Assembly: GCA_023935145.1 (NCBI GenBank)
Contig: CM043698.1
Coordinates: 72,378,501 to 72,442,500 of the forward strand
DNA length: 64,000 nt
DNA from: Bretschneidera sinensis
Taxonomy: Eukaryota; Streptophyta; Magnoliopsida; Brassicales; Akaniaceae
Direction of reading: 5' to 3'
The notes beneath the pieces were generated by a model that had not been told where the DNA came from, searched no databases, and saw only the letters and a program-made list of their open reading frames with translations. Shown piece by piece: positions 34,059 through 45,289 of this stretch (positions are counted from its first letter, which is position 1; the number at the start of each line of letters is the position of its first letter). Made by a program: the position numbers and the translations under genes.

Positions 34059-34263
34059 TGGAAAATAATAAAGTCCACACTCAAGATCAGCCCAGGCCCA
34101 AGCCCAAGCCCAAGCTGCAAACCATCACTGTGTTACCAAAGTGTCCTCAACAGGTTCTAGATGAAAAAGACTAGTCATGATTTGTTTTGTAATTTTACAT
34201 TCTGTTATTTTTGTTATAGCCTTTTCTAAGTTGTACAAAGCAAATCATCACTGTGTTACCAAA
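34059..34263 (+). repeat. Truncated 3' LTR of split copia, with a short re-copied piece
   Basis: After a purine tract GCGAGGGGGTA the LTR starts TGGAAAATAATAAAGTCC and follows the 5' LTR to GTTGTACAAAGC (34241). Then 22 bases (AAATCATCACTGTGTTACCA) repeat an internal part of the same LTR (about 34122-34141) before unrelated sequence starts. A CCCAAG motif is present three times here and once in the 5' LTR. Confidence 0.85.
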
Positions 34264-35855
34264 TAATTGCAAAGAAAGCACAAGAAACAAATGTTCCCAA
34301 CATCTTATATTGCTTCTATTTTACCAAAAGATCAAAGTAGTTTATCAAAACTATTACAAGTACATAATAGGATAGAAATTCGAATTTTTGTTGTTAATCT
34401 TGTCCCAACTAAATTGAAATTCAAAATAATGAACCAAAATTCAAAATTAAAACCTTTCCTAAAACTAAAAAGCTTCTCATTTAAAGGAACTACACTATGC
34501 AAGTAATGTAAAAATTGCAAGAACTAAAATGAGAATTTATCAAATTCTAACTAGTAAATCAAAATGCATCGAAATTAAACCAAAGCCTAACAAAATCATG
34601 TTCACCTAAGGAAGAAAAATATTTTTGTTTACATTACCTTAATCGATGGTCTAGAGGCGCTAAGACTTTGGCTAACCGTTGGGATGGGTGATTCAAAGAT
34701 TTGAACCGTGATTGCTTTGTGAATTGAGTCATGTTGTCATTGACCTGAATGTTTGGATCAATAAGAGTGTTTTCAGCATTGGATTTTGGGGGCTATAGGG
34801 TTAGGGTTTGTTTTTTGCTTTGTAGAGATGGAGCTGGGAAGAAGTTTTCATATGATGAAGTCAATATGCTTGCAAGGAATCAATTTCACCGATCTTTGTT
34901 GTGGATTTCATGATTTTAGAGAGAGAAATTAAAGGGAGAAAGCCTCTTTTCGAAAGAATTTCTGAGAGTGGAATGGGGAGAGATAGAAAGAGAGAGAGAA
35001 TCACAAAGTCATGGAAGATAAGCCAAGAGTTAATAATTTAATGCCATTCATTAAACACAAAAATAAAAAAATAAAACAAACCACATTTGGCATCAGCTAC
35101 AACTGCTGCCGGCACAATGACATTTTACTGCTTTTTAGGTGCTGCTGCGAAGTTTGGTGTTGCGAACTGTGGATAAGGAGAATGATATCAGTAGTGTGCA
35201 GAACTTTGAGGATTTCAGAGATACTCGTTCTTACAAGGAGGCACCTACTAGAGGTAGGAATTTGAGGATAATATCATAATTAAAGGGCACTTTGATAGTA
35301 TTCAAAGTTAATTTTTAGGAAGAGAGTTTGGAAAATTCAGAGAGGAGTTTTGCATGGTTTGGTTACAATGGGTTAGAATAGCTTTGGGGGTGGTTTACAT
35401 TTGCAAAATGCAAAGAAAATAAAGCTAACATATTTAAGAAATATTTTCATTATGCTTGGAAACATGATGAATACAGAAATAAAGCCATCGTATTAAACTT
35501 TGGTTTATGTTCATGTAGCACAGTAATCTCATCTGATGTCATACCCATGCTTAGAAAGTTGTGCTAGGAATAGATACGAAAAGTGGAAGTATTTTACTGG
35601 AAATTATTACAAAGAAGATCAGGGTAAAGATTTCTTAGCTAGAAAAGGTCTTTCAGCTGCAGACTCTACAAATTGTGTGTTGTACAACGCTTGTGTTGAA
35701 TCAGTAAACACCTGCTTTTGGCTTATATTTTCATATGGAAGGTATGATCAAAGTTTCACAGGGGCATGAACAAATTAATTCAGATTTTGAAGTAGTAGTA
35801 TATTGAATTAATTCTGGAAAGGATAATCCATGGAAATATAGTAATACTTTTATTA
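34264..35855. other. Non-coding stretch between copia and Tat elements
   Basis: No gene recognised. Contains GGGTTAGGGTTTG at 34799, a GA-rich tract (34985-35000), and one copy of a short dispersed segment (35368-35420) whose partner lies at 59641-59692. A + frame at 35620-35660 (DQGKDFLARKGLSAADS) weakly recalls the RNase H tail of plant LINEs. Confidence 0.4.
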
Positions 35856-35860
35856 CAATC

Positions 35861-36595
35861 TGTTGATGCCAAAAATTGTTGGTGCTGACGTGGCCTGTAA
35901 GTTGACGTGGCCTGGTTGAGAACTTGACCTGAGTGGGGACTTGACCTGGTTGAGGACTCGGCCTGAGCGGGGACTTGGCCTAGATACTGCACAAGTGATA
36001 AGGGTGAATTGAAGGCCCTCAAAAGGAGGAGAGGGAGAGACCTCCGAAGGCACTCCGATGCTTAAGTCAGCAACGATTTTAAGGGAGAAGCTGAGGGCTC
36101 AGAAGAAGCCAAGGGCCTCAGTGTGTTAAGTGCGAGTGCGGGTGTATCTGAATATGAATGGTGAAGTCCATACCTTGGCCCATTTATAGGTGTCTGCTGG
36201 CTAGGTGGTCATGATGGCGGGTTCGGGTGATAGTGCAGTTGTAAGGCAGCTGCTGGGTGGCTGTCAGTCTGCAGGGTGGCTTATAGCTTTATAGGGTGGC
36301 TGGCGACTGTAGGGCGGCTGACGGCCATAGGGGGAGATCCTCTCGTAGGTTTGTTGGGCCGTCCTTCTCGGGCTTCGAGACTTCATTGGGCCGGAGAGTA
36401 TGTGGATCGTTCGCTTGGCCTGGGGAGGTCGCTAGGCTTGTTGGGTCCTTTTGGGGCATTCAGCTAGGTTTGAGGCTTATTTGGGCCTGAGCCAGCTGAG
36501 CCGGTATGGGTCGGAGCAGGCCGTTCGTCGGGCTAGGGTGCTTGGAGTATTTTGGGCCTAAAGTGTTCTGGGCCGAAGTATTTTGGGCCATATCA
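35861..36595 (-). repeat. 3' LTR of Tat element (left copy)
   Basis: 735 bp. On the + strand TGTTGATGCCAAAAATTGTT to GGGCCATATCA. It carries a small duplication of GACGTGGCCTG near its left end that the other copy lacks, which accounts for most of the length difference. Confidence 0.93.
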
Positions 36596-36613
36596 CAGGC
36601 CCCCCCACTTCCT
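36596..36613 (-). other. Polypurine tract of Tat element
   Basis: On the minus strand GAAGTGGGGGGGCCTG directly precedes the LTR start TGATATGG. Confirms minus orientation. Confidence 0.8.
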
Positions 36614-37722
36614 CGAGTACATTTATGTGCTGGAGGAAGTTATTTGTTGGGGTGGGCTCTTAGTCGGGCCCAGGACATGCTTGAGAGCTGGACCATTACT
36701 ACTTAAGAGGGCATCTTGGAACCGTAAGACTAGTTATACATTTGGGCGGTTGTCCTTTGTAATCGGAGCGTCACTTTCGAGAGGTGAAAGGTCGGCTGAA
36801 GAAGTGGAACGTTTCCTCTTTTTTTTTTGTTGCATTTATTCCTCTTCGTCAAGCGTGTTTTCCTTTCTTATAAATTCGGGTCTCTGATACCTTGTATTTT
36901 AAGTGACTTCAGTTTCTGAATAGTTTGAGAGGGAGTCACCACTTTCTGATAAGAGGGCCGAGTGTAATGACCATAGAGGGGGAAGGGGGTTATCAACCTC
37001 TTGAGGGTTTTATGGAAGCCAAAGAGGAGGATGAAACTACCTTGGAGGAGGATCGTGGTTCAACGACCATGGTCTTCTCCCTGATTTCGAACGGGGGTCA
37101 GGACCTCTTTCAGATTCCGAGTGGAGGCAATAACCTCTTCCAGATTTCGAGTGGGAGCTGGAAGGATTCTTTGTGTCGAGACCTTCTCTGTTTTAAGGGA
37201 CGGAAGAAGAAGAGGGACACGATCGACCTTAAAGGAGTACCATGGATTCATTTACGATCCGAGGTGCTATGTCTTTGGATGGTGGGCTCATCGACCCCTT
37301 GAGCATATTGGAACAGAAGAAGAAGAGGGGATGAGGAGGGCACCTGGGTCTGGGGCTGTACCTACCAGGTGAACGCCTTCAGTCTCAGGCTCACGCCAGG
37401 AGCTTTTCTGGATTGTGCCAGGAGCTTTTTAGCCTGAAGAGGGTGTGGGAGCTTGTCACTGGCACTGTTTGAGGGGCCAAGCATTTTAACTTTTTCTTTG
37501 TACTTCGAGGCTGTTAGGGCCCTTTTTAGTTTGTACTTCGAGGCCATTAGTTGTAATTCTCTGAATTAATAAAATATCTTTCCTTTCAATCTTTTCTTTG
37601 CGCGATATTTTTGGCTTTCATACTTCCAACTCATAAAGCAAATGACGAAACAAACTTGATTCTGGGTCCAAGGCCGAACGTTAGTAACATGGATTAGTCC
37701 CTTGGGCTTCTTTGGATTAATT
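36614..37722 (+). repeat. Duplicated non-coding block, copy A
   Basis: AAGCGTGTTTTCCTTTCTTA then TAAATTCGGGT (36850 on), followed by CTTGTATTTTAAG. Further on GTGCCAGGAGCTTTTTAGCC (37421) and TTGTACTTCGAGGCCATTAG (37530) with a following AATAAAATATCTTTCC. All of these recur in the same order at 38.34-38.98 kb. TTATAAAT could be a TATA box and AATAAA a polyadenylation signal of a + strand transcript. No protein motif in the intervening frames. Confidence 0.65.
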
Positions 37723-38232
37723 AGTCGAGCGATAGGCGGGACTCGGTCTTTTTGGGGAGCCATGTGAGAATCGGGCTGAATGATAAACAAGGCTCGGTTG
37801 TGCCGAGTAATTGACAAGGCTCGGACTTTTAGAGAACCATTGGGGAATCATACCGAGCGATAGACAGGGCTTGGTCTTTTGGAGAACCATTGGAGAATCG
37901 TGCCGAGCAATAGACAAGGCTCGGTCTTTTGGAGAATAGTTGGAGAATCATGCCGAGCGATAGACAAGGCTCGGTCTTTTGGAGAACCATTGGAGAATCA
38001 TGCCGAGCGATAGACAAGGCTCGGTCTTTTGGAGAACCATTGGAGAATCGTGCCGAGCGATAGACAAGGCTCAGATTTTTCGAGGATCATGCCGAGTGAT
38101 AGACAAGGCTCGGTCTTTTGGAGAACCGTTGGAGGATCGTGCCGAACAATGGACAAGGCTCGGTCTTTTGGAGAACCATTGGAGGATCATACCGAGTGAT
38201 AGACAAGGCTCAGTCTTTTGGAGAGTTTGGGG
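37723..38232. repeat. About ten copies of a 50-bp tandem repeat
   Basis: Consensus GGCTCGGTCTTTTGGAGAAC then CATTGGAGAATCATGCCGAG and CGATAGACAA. The period is 50 bp in the central copies (for example TCGGTCTTTT at 37921 and 37971), with shortened units at the edges and near 38069-38106. Units contain GCCGAG...CTCGG(C) arms that can pair. Confidence 0.92.
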
Positions 38233-38339
38233 CCATATCGCAGGGCTTCTAGAATTTGCAGGGTCAAACTTCGAAAGACAAAAAGTTGTCTGGAGAAGCG
38301 AAGAGTCTCCTCAAAATCATAAAACTGTATTTAATTTGT

Positions 38340-39146
38340 ATCGCTAAGCGTGTTTTCTGGTCTTATAAATAGGGTTATCTGACATCTTGTATTTTAAGCA
38401 GAAACAATTTTAGTTCCTGAGATGAAAAGAAGGAGAGAAAAGCACTTTTTGAGGATAGCCATTATCAACAGTCGCTAAGGTTCGGGTTTCTTCCGACTCC
38501 GAGTGGGGACACGGGTTTCTTCCAGACTCTGAGTGGAGTCGAGAGAGGAGGAGTGCTGTGTCTCTATAAGGTGGGCCCTTCGTGCCCTGGCTTGCTTTGG
38601 AACTGAAGAAGAGGAGGGGTGGGGGCTGCTTACTCTGAGTTCTTGGAAGTTAAGAGTAAGGCAGCGTGCGTTCTTCTAGTGGCTGCAAAGGGATTGGTGC
38701 TGCCCTCTTCTTCTGTTTCAAGAGTGGGCAGAGGGAGGGCTTCCTGAACCTGGGGCTGATCATAGTGGTTAACACTGACAGTCTCAGGTTCGCGCCGGCT
38801 CTTTTGGGATCGTGCCAAGAACTTTTCAGCCTGAAGCGGGTGAGGGAGTTTGTAACCGGCACGGCCCAAAGGGTCTGGTGTTTTATTTTTTCCTTGTACT
38901 TCGAGGCCATTAAGGTCCTCTTTTACTTGTACTTCAAGGTCGTTAGTTGTAATAATTTGATTTTTAATGAAATATCTTTTCTTATTCCCTATCCTCATAT
39001 AATATCTTTGCCTTTTACACTTGTATGGTTCAATGACAAATTGTGAGTTGAGAGGGAGGGGGTCCAAAGCCCCCCCCCCCCAACTGGGGAGTAGCTTTGT
39101 GTAGTGTCTTTGCATGGTTGAACTCGGATTTCCACAGGTAAATAGT
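38340..39146 (+). repeat. Duplicated non-coding block, copy B
   Basis: Diverged copy of block A: AAGCGTGTTTTCTGGTCTTA then TAAATAGGGTT (38346 on), CTTGTATTTTAAG, GTGCCAAGAACTTTTCAGCC (38813), TTGTACTTCGAGGCCATTAA (38893) and a following ATGAAATATC. It leads into the 87-bp array just as block A leads into the 50-bp array. A C9-10 run sits near 39070. Confidence 0.65.
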
Positions 39147-40451
39147 CCGAGCGTATGCAACGCAGCTCATATGTTCGGACTTTTTGGAGATTCGACCGAA
39201 CGTTGACAAGGCTCGAATTTCTGGAGCAATGTGCCGAGCGTATACAACGCAGCTCATACGGTCGGACTTTTTGGAGATTCAACTGAGCGTTGGCAAGGCT
39301 CGAATTTCTGGAGAAATATGCCGAGCGTATGCAACGCAGCTCATACGCTCGGACTTTTTGGAGATTCGATCGAGCGTTGGCAATGCTCAGATTTCTGGAG
39401 AAATGTGTCGAGCATATGCAACGCAGCTAATACGCTCAGACTTTTTGGAGATTCGATCGAGCGTTGGCAAGGCTCAGATTTCTGGAGAAATGTGCCGAGC
39501 GTATGCAACGCAGCTCATACGCTCAGACTTTTTGGAGATTCGACCAAGCCTTGACGAGGCTTAGATTTCTGGAGAAATGTGCCAAGTGTAGGCAACGCAG
39601 CTCATACGCTCAGACTTTTTGGAGATTCGACTGAGCATTGACAAGGCTCAGATTTCTGGAGAAATGTGCTGAGCGTACCCAATGTAGCTCATATGCTCGG
39701 ACTTTTTGGAGATTCGACTGAGCGTTGGCAAGGCTTGGATTTCTGGAAAAATATGCCGAGCGTACGCAACGTAGTTCATACGCTCGGACTTTTTGGAGAT
39801 TCGACCGAGCGTTGGCAAGGCTCGGATTTCTGAAGAAATGTACCGAGCATATGCAACGCAACTCATACGCTCGGACTTTTTAGAGATTCGACCGAGCATT
39901 GGTAAGGTTCGAATTTCTAGAGAAATGTGCCGAGCGTATGCAACGCAGCTCATACGCTCGGACTTTTTGGAGATTCGACCGAGCGTTGACAAGGCTCGGA
40001 TTTCTGGAGAAATATGCCGAGCCTATGCAACGTAGCTCATACGCTCGGACTTTTCGGAGATTCGACCGAGCGTTGACAAGGCTCGAATTTCTGGAGAAAT
40101 GTGCCGAGCGTATGCAACGCAGCTCATACGCTCGGACTTTTTGGAGATTCGACCGAGCGTTAACAAGGCTTGGATTTCTGGAGAAATGTGCCGAGCGTAC
40201 GCAACGCAGCTCATACGCTCGGAATTTTTAGAGATTCGACCGAGCGTTGACAAGGCTCGGATTTCTGAAGAAATGTGCCGAGCGTATGCAACGCAACTCA
40301 TACGCTCGAAATTTTTGGAGATTCGACCGAACGTTGGCGAGGCTCAGATTTCTGGAGAAATGTGCCAAGCGTATGCAACGCAGCTCATACGCTCGGACTT
40401 TTTGGAGATTCGACCGAGTGTTGACAAGGCTATGATTTCTGGAGAAATGTG
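39147..40451. repeat. Fifteen exact-length copies of an 87-bp tandem repeat
   Basis: Units start at 39147, 39234, 39321 and every 87 bases to 40365; a sixteenth begins at 40452 and stops. There is no net length change in any unit. Each unit begins CCGAGCGTATG, ten bases, CATACGCTCGG: an 11-bp perfect inverted repeat. A second, shorter one is CCGAGC...GCTCGG. Since 87 is 3 x 29, long frames run through on both strands. Confidence 0.97.
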
Positions 40452-40452
40452 C

Positions 40453-40843
40453 CGAACGTCCAGTACTTGAAATAAATCATGAACCTGGTCCCTTTCCTCT
40501 TTTGGGCCTTTTAGAACATTTCTATCCTTGGCCCATGGGTTTCTGCCCGTTAGGTGCATTAAACGTTGGCTGCCTAGAGGGCGGCGCGTTGGGCAGAGCG
40601 AAGGGCAGGATATGATGACAGTTGGCACGATGATGCCTTGGGAATATCGGGGGATGTGTCATTTCATCTGACGCGCGGATTGATGTTTCTCGATTCTAGT
40701 ACCCCCCAACTTCCAAATAAGAGAGTTCCTTCTTTATTTGATCTTCACTTTGCCAGTTTGAGAGATCCTGAGTTAGCTTATTTTGAGAGCGCTCGGCGTA
40801 TTTAGAAGTCTTCCATAGAAACTAGTCCCTCTTTCTAGGTGAG
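40453..40843 (+). promoter_or_regulatory. Probable leader/promoter of the antisense gene
   Basis: Between the 87-bp array and the first Met. GC-mixed with a run AGTACCCCCCAACTTCC and a pyrimidine-rich TTCCTTCTTTATTTGATC. No clear TATA box right upstream, so the promoter position is inferred only from the gene start. Confidence 0.35.
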
Positions 40844-42705
40844 ATGTCTGGTGGTAGCGATACCAGTGGGGCTCTATCAAGGGAGTTAAGGGAGGCGATG
40901 GGCTCCCCTTCTACCGAGGAAGCCTCTTCTCAAGATTCGACTCCCCCGGGTGTGGGTCGGGCCCTCGTTCTGTATAGGGGGGAAGGAAGAGGGGGCTCGA
41001 GGGCCGAGTCTTCTAGAGAAGAGGATGTTCGGGATGATGCCTTGGACACTAAGATGGAGGAATGGACGTTCGAAGCGAACTCCATTCCAAGTGCCGTGAG
41101 GGAGGCTAGCCTTATGAAAATTAATGTTAAGTATAGGATCCCTCTGGAATTCCATATGAGGGTTCCTAAGGTTGGAGAGAGGGCGTGCGATGTCTTGCCC
41201 AGTCAGTGCCTTTCGAGCTTTGCCTCTACAAGCAACAGCTCAAGGCTGGGCTCAGGCTTCCTCTCCGTCCTTTCCTCTGCTTAGTGCTCAGATACTTTGG
41301 TATCGCATTGAGCCAGCTAGTGCCTAACTCAGTCCGGTTGATTCTAGCTTTTATCGCCGTTTGCCAGGAGATGGGTGGGGTGATGAACATTAATGTTTTT
41401 AAGGCCTATTTCCAGTTGTCCTGGCTTGGCCATACTGGGTGGGTCATTGTTAGCTCAAGGTGGGGGAAGAGCGTTCTGAAGGAAAAAACTTCGTCCATAA
41501 AGAAGTGGAAGGAGGGTTTTTTCTTCGTTCAGAGTGCTGAGAGTTATGACGTCCCGCTTAGCTGGGGTTTGGACTGTGTTGGTAAATATAAAAGACCACA
41601 TCTTCAAACCCGTGAGCAGGAGACGTTGAAAGCGATGCTGGCCGCGCCCTTGGATACAGAGGTGCTTGGAGACAATGAAGAGCTCCACAGGCGCGGCCTG
41701 TGTCCTTCCAGCCTTCCCCCGCACCTAGGGCACGGTAGCTGTCGATTTATTTGTGCGTAAAAGTTTTCCTCTTTTTTACCCAAGTTTCTAATGTTCTCCT
41801 TTTTTCCCAGATATGGAGATGGCAGCGTTGGCTAGGCGCATAGTTCACGAACGAAAAAGGGCTGCCGAGGGCAGCAACTCGGGGCTGAAGAAGAGGGCCA
41901 AGGTTCCGAGCGTGGTTCTGATTTTGGTGGACAGTCCCCCCAGGCCTCCATCTTCCTTAGGGGGGAGTGGCCCAACGGTGCCCACGCCTCCTTCTGGGAT
42001 GCCTTTACCTCAAGAGGGGCACGGGATGGCTCCCCTCTTTACTCCGAGGTGGGCCCTGAGGACGGACGATTCTGTATTTGCCAATCCCAGGGTGGCCCAT
42101 GAGCACCTGGTGTTGGGGATTCCTCCTCACGACATGGTGAACGCTTCGTCAAAGCCTGTCGAGGAGCTATGCTCAGCCGCGGAGGTTGCTTTTTCTCAGG
42201 TAATACTCATCTCACCCTTTGAATTGGTTTACATTTTGTTTCTAATTGGGTTGTTTTCTTAGGCCGAAGTTCTGGCCGGGGTACTTTCTTGGCGTACCTT
42301 GGACATGGCGGATCGCCTGGCCAAGGTCGAGCACAAACTGTAGGAGTCCCAGGACGCTGTTCATGATCTGTCCATCTCTCTTGAGACGGCGAAAAGGGAG
42401 AGGGTGGAGGCAGTTTTCGAAAGGGACCATCGTCTTAGGTCCGAAGAGGCTCTTAGAGAGGAGCTGAAAGAGTTCCGTCGTCAGGCCGCTGAGAAGGAGG
42501 CGTTCCTTACGGAGAAGGGCGCGAATCAATACATAGAAGGCTTTGAGGAAGCCAAGAGGAGGGCCGCGCTTTTTTTCCTGGGGGTTAACTTCTCGGGCCT
42601 CGCTTGGCTGCAGATTCAGAAGGGTCTGACATCGCCTCTTCCGGAGGAGGTGCTGAGGGGTCCGCTATGTACGAGGTCCCGGAGGGGCCAGAGGGTGCTG
42701 GTCAG
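40844..42705 (+). pseudogene. Antisense spliced gene of Tat element (gypsy-type transposon domain + coiled coil)
   Basis: Runs opposite to pol. Exon 1 (40844-41734) has a Ser/Glu-rich N-terminus, then KYRIPLEFHMRVPKVGERAC, a frameshift near 41205, and VPFELCLYKQQLKAGLRLPL, LSQLVPNSVRLILAFIAVCQ and WKEGFFFVQ. This is the pattern of the putative gypsy-type transposon domain (Transposase_28 type). Intron 1 is 41735-41810 (GTAGCT...CCCAG, phase 1) and exon 2 41811-42199. Intron 2 is 42200-42262 (GTAATA...TTAG, phase 0). Exon 3 (from 42263) is Lys/Glu-rich with coiled-coil character and one TAG at 42341, and is cut by the Athila derivative at 42705. Both introns keep the frame. Extra ORFs in this position and orientation are known for Tat elements; the role is unknown. 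Confidence 0.75.
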
Positions 42706-43989
42706 TGTTGTGAGTTTTAAATTACTCGCAAGCGCACGAGTCGTTTGCAATATAGTGTTGTGCAAGTGCGAGGTCGAATCCACAGGGAATTACGTTGTGA
42801 AAATATAAATTTATCTAAACTAATCTTATCTTAACCTAGTTCCGAGTTTTGTATTATATGTTGCAAAATAAAAGCTAAACTAAATTGATTTAAAAACTAA
42901 TAATAAAAACACTAAGGTTTCTGAATCCACCCCACCAAAGTTAAGCATATATCTCAATGTTCTAAAGATAGCCTATCAAAAAATTTCATGAATCCAACTA
43001 TAAGACAAAAAACAAAGAATATCCCAATTAAACTAAAAGCATCCAATGTATCCGCTCTTAACAAATCACAAAGGAAATCCAATTTAATCGAAAACAATTC
43101 GATGTATCCATCAGATGAAACACAAGGAATATCCAACAGAACAATTTAAACTCAATCAATCACAAGATTAACTCAAATAATTGACAGAACATTTATACTA
43201 AAAAACTTCATATTTTTACAAGCAAATGTGAACTACTATGTCAAACAACGGCAGGGGTTCATCTTCAACCTTAGCTAAAGATTCTAGCCACTCATAATTA
43301 TGAAACTACAATTCATAATAAAAGTGCTAAACATTAAACTAAAACAACTAAATAAAAAGAAATAAATAACTTTACATGGGAGAAATTCCACTCACTGATG
43401 GGAGCCGCTTCCCCTCGTGGTAGCAAAGCCTTCGGGATCCACCAGAATGCTAGCAGACGTCCACCGGTTAACACCAAAGTGGCCCAGGAATTGTACACTG
43501 AATGATGAAGTGGAGTGGGTCTTTTATAGGCAAATACCACGAGTGCAATGTGTTTCTAATCCGATGTGGGATGTGGGATATAGAAATGTGTTTCCAACCG
43601 ATGTGGGATGTGGGATTTAAGCCTTCACATGCCCTTCAAAACTTCTGCTCACGCTGAAATCCCGTGCAGCCCGCACAGCCTGACCTTTGTCTACTAAAAC
43701 GGCCATAACTTTATGTAGAAAAATCATTTTTACGAGCCGTAAAATTCTCCAGAAAATAGACTTCTGGATCTTTCTAAGCATATATGGCTCATATCCTGGT
43801 TCTTCTTGAATCAATACAGTTTAATTTTCAAAAATGATTGATCTGTACGGGAAATTCTGGCAATTTAATGAAACTCCTTTCTTGGTGCTTGTAAACCTGA
43901 AAAACAATGAAAACAACTCAAAGTAACAAATTCCTAAGCTAACAAATGTAAATTAAGTGGCCAAAATATGCAATATTTTTCACTCATCA
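42706..43989 (-). repeat. 3' LTR of the Athila derivative
   Basis: On the + strand TGTTGTGAGTTTTAAATTAC to TTTTTCACTCATCA. The reverse of GACCTCGCACTTGCACAACA near 42754-42773 is the block shared with the large Athila LTR. Purine tract AAGTTTGGGAGTATT (minus) abuts at 43990-44004. TATA-like TATAAAAGACCC on the minus strand near 43530. Confidence 0.92.
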
Positions 43990-45250
43990 AATACTCCCAA
44001 ACTTATATTTTGCTAGTTCCTTAGCAAAACAAAATAAAAAACTAAATGAACAACAAAGATTATAAAGATAAGTTCAGTATTCATAGTATCCAAAAATTTA
44101 AGAAGCATTCAAAATCATGAGATTCATTCATGAGCAAGATTAAATAAGTTAAACCCATCTTCACAATGAATAAGAATTTAAAACTTAATTACTTACAAGA
44201 GGCATGCTAAGACATCACAAGCTTGAATCAGTGTAAAGTAAATTAGCATATACTGATGAGGTTTCCAAATAAGTTCAATGTACAATGTTTCCACATCTCA
44301 AGATTCACAGAATTTCTCATCAGAATGAACAACGATGACATAGTTTTATTTTATTTTATTTTATTTTATTTTATTTTTATAAGGCTCTGCTATGTTTAGT
44401 TCCCTTAAGCTTTCTAATTGACCCATGTAACTAGTGTTGAGTCAATGACTCCCAAACCAGATGGTTTTAGGGAATTAGGTGTAAATGCACCCCTAAGGAC
44501 TTACTAACTCGATTAAAAAAGGCTACGAAATTAAACTGGCCTTAATACTACCAAGCAAAATTTCCACCTTTTGACGTGAACACTCACTGCTTATTGAGGC
44601 AAGAGGTCCAGTTACTCAGTAGAAAGTTTGTTGATGATGATCATTATAAATATAAGTAGTTTTTTTTTTATATATGCCCAAGTGTTTATCCAACAAGTCA
44701 TCTGGTTTCAGTTAAGACAAGGAAACGTATACATTCAACTCACATGTCATACCTCACACAAATATGTGCTAATATGCTTGTGTTAGATTAGATCAAACAT
44801 GTGAATTCTCAAAAATGCCTAAAGTAAGTAACTAAAGTTTAAAACTCTATCATCAGGTCATATGTTCAAAATTTTAAGCTTACCAATGAAGTCACATCAA
44901 AATTTTTCAGATCAAACCGAAATTTTTTTTTTTTATACGACCATGAACATGCAATTATCTTTACGATGAAAAGACAGCAAATTAGGACAAAGTGTGTGAT
45001 GTGTCTCCCATACCCCCAAACTTAAATTACACATTGGCCCCAATGTGTGACTAATATGGAAAAAGCTGACCTAAGATATGGAGAACTATCTGGACTGGTA
45101 TGGCTCATAGCATACCCCCAAACTTGAACTGAAGTACGCTTTGTCCCTGAAAAATAAAAACTGGAAAACAAAAAATACTAGAAACAAACATTAATCATAA
45201 ATATGTGAAATAATAAATAAACATAAAGGATAAGATGTGGGGTGCCTCCC
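43990..45250 (-). other. 3' UTR of the Athila derivative
   Basis: Non-coding. The minus strand carries CTGGTTTGGGAGTCATTG (about 44446-44463) and one copy of the ACTGAGTAACTGG block. Two internal purine-tract-like motifs, AAGTTTGGGGGTATG (45008-45022) and CAAGTTTGGGGGTATGC (45110-45126), show the same order as in the large Athila element. Confidence 0.75.
44341..44380. repeat. (TTTTA)n microsatellite
   Basis: Seven consecutive TTTTA units inside the 3' UTR. Confidence 0.95.
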
Positions 45251-45289
45251 ATGAGCGCTAAATTTAACGTCTTCAGCCAGACCCAACAT

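Larger units (their letters stand above)
18480..34241 (+). mobile_element. Ty1/copia element split by an Athila insertion
   Basis: 5' LTR 18480-18829, primer site, gag start to 19098, then the Athila element and its target duplication, gag resuming at 30840, integrase, RT-RNase H, and a truncated 3' LTR (34059-34241). Without the 11.7-kb insertion it is about 4 kb, shorter than usual because the protease is missing. Orientation + throughout. Confidence 0.92.

Noticed and set aside
37829..38347. Frames across the 50-bp array as genes
   Set aside because: Repeat-driven open frames with no known domain.
39231..40435. Long periodic frames on both strands as repeat-protein genes
   Set aside because: They arise because the repeat unit is 87 bp; no start context, splice signals or known domain supports translation.
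39147..40451. CRISPR array
   Set aside because: Units are contiguous 87-bp tandem repeats without unique spacers, in a plant retrotransposon.
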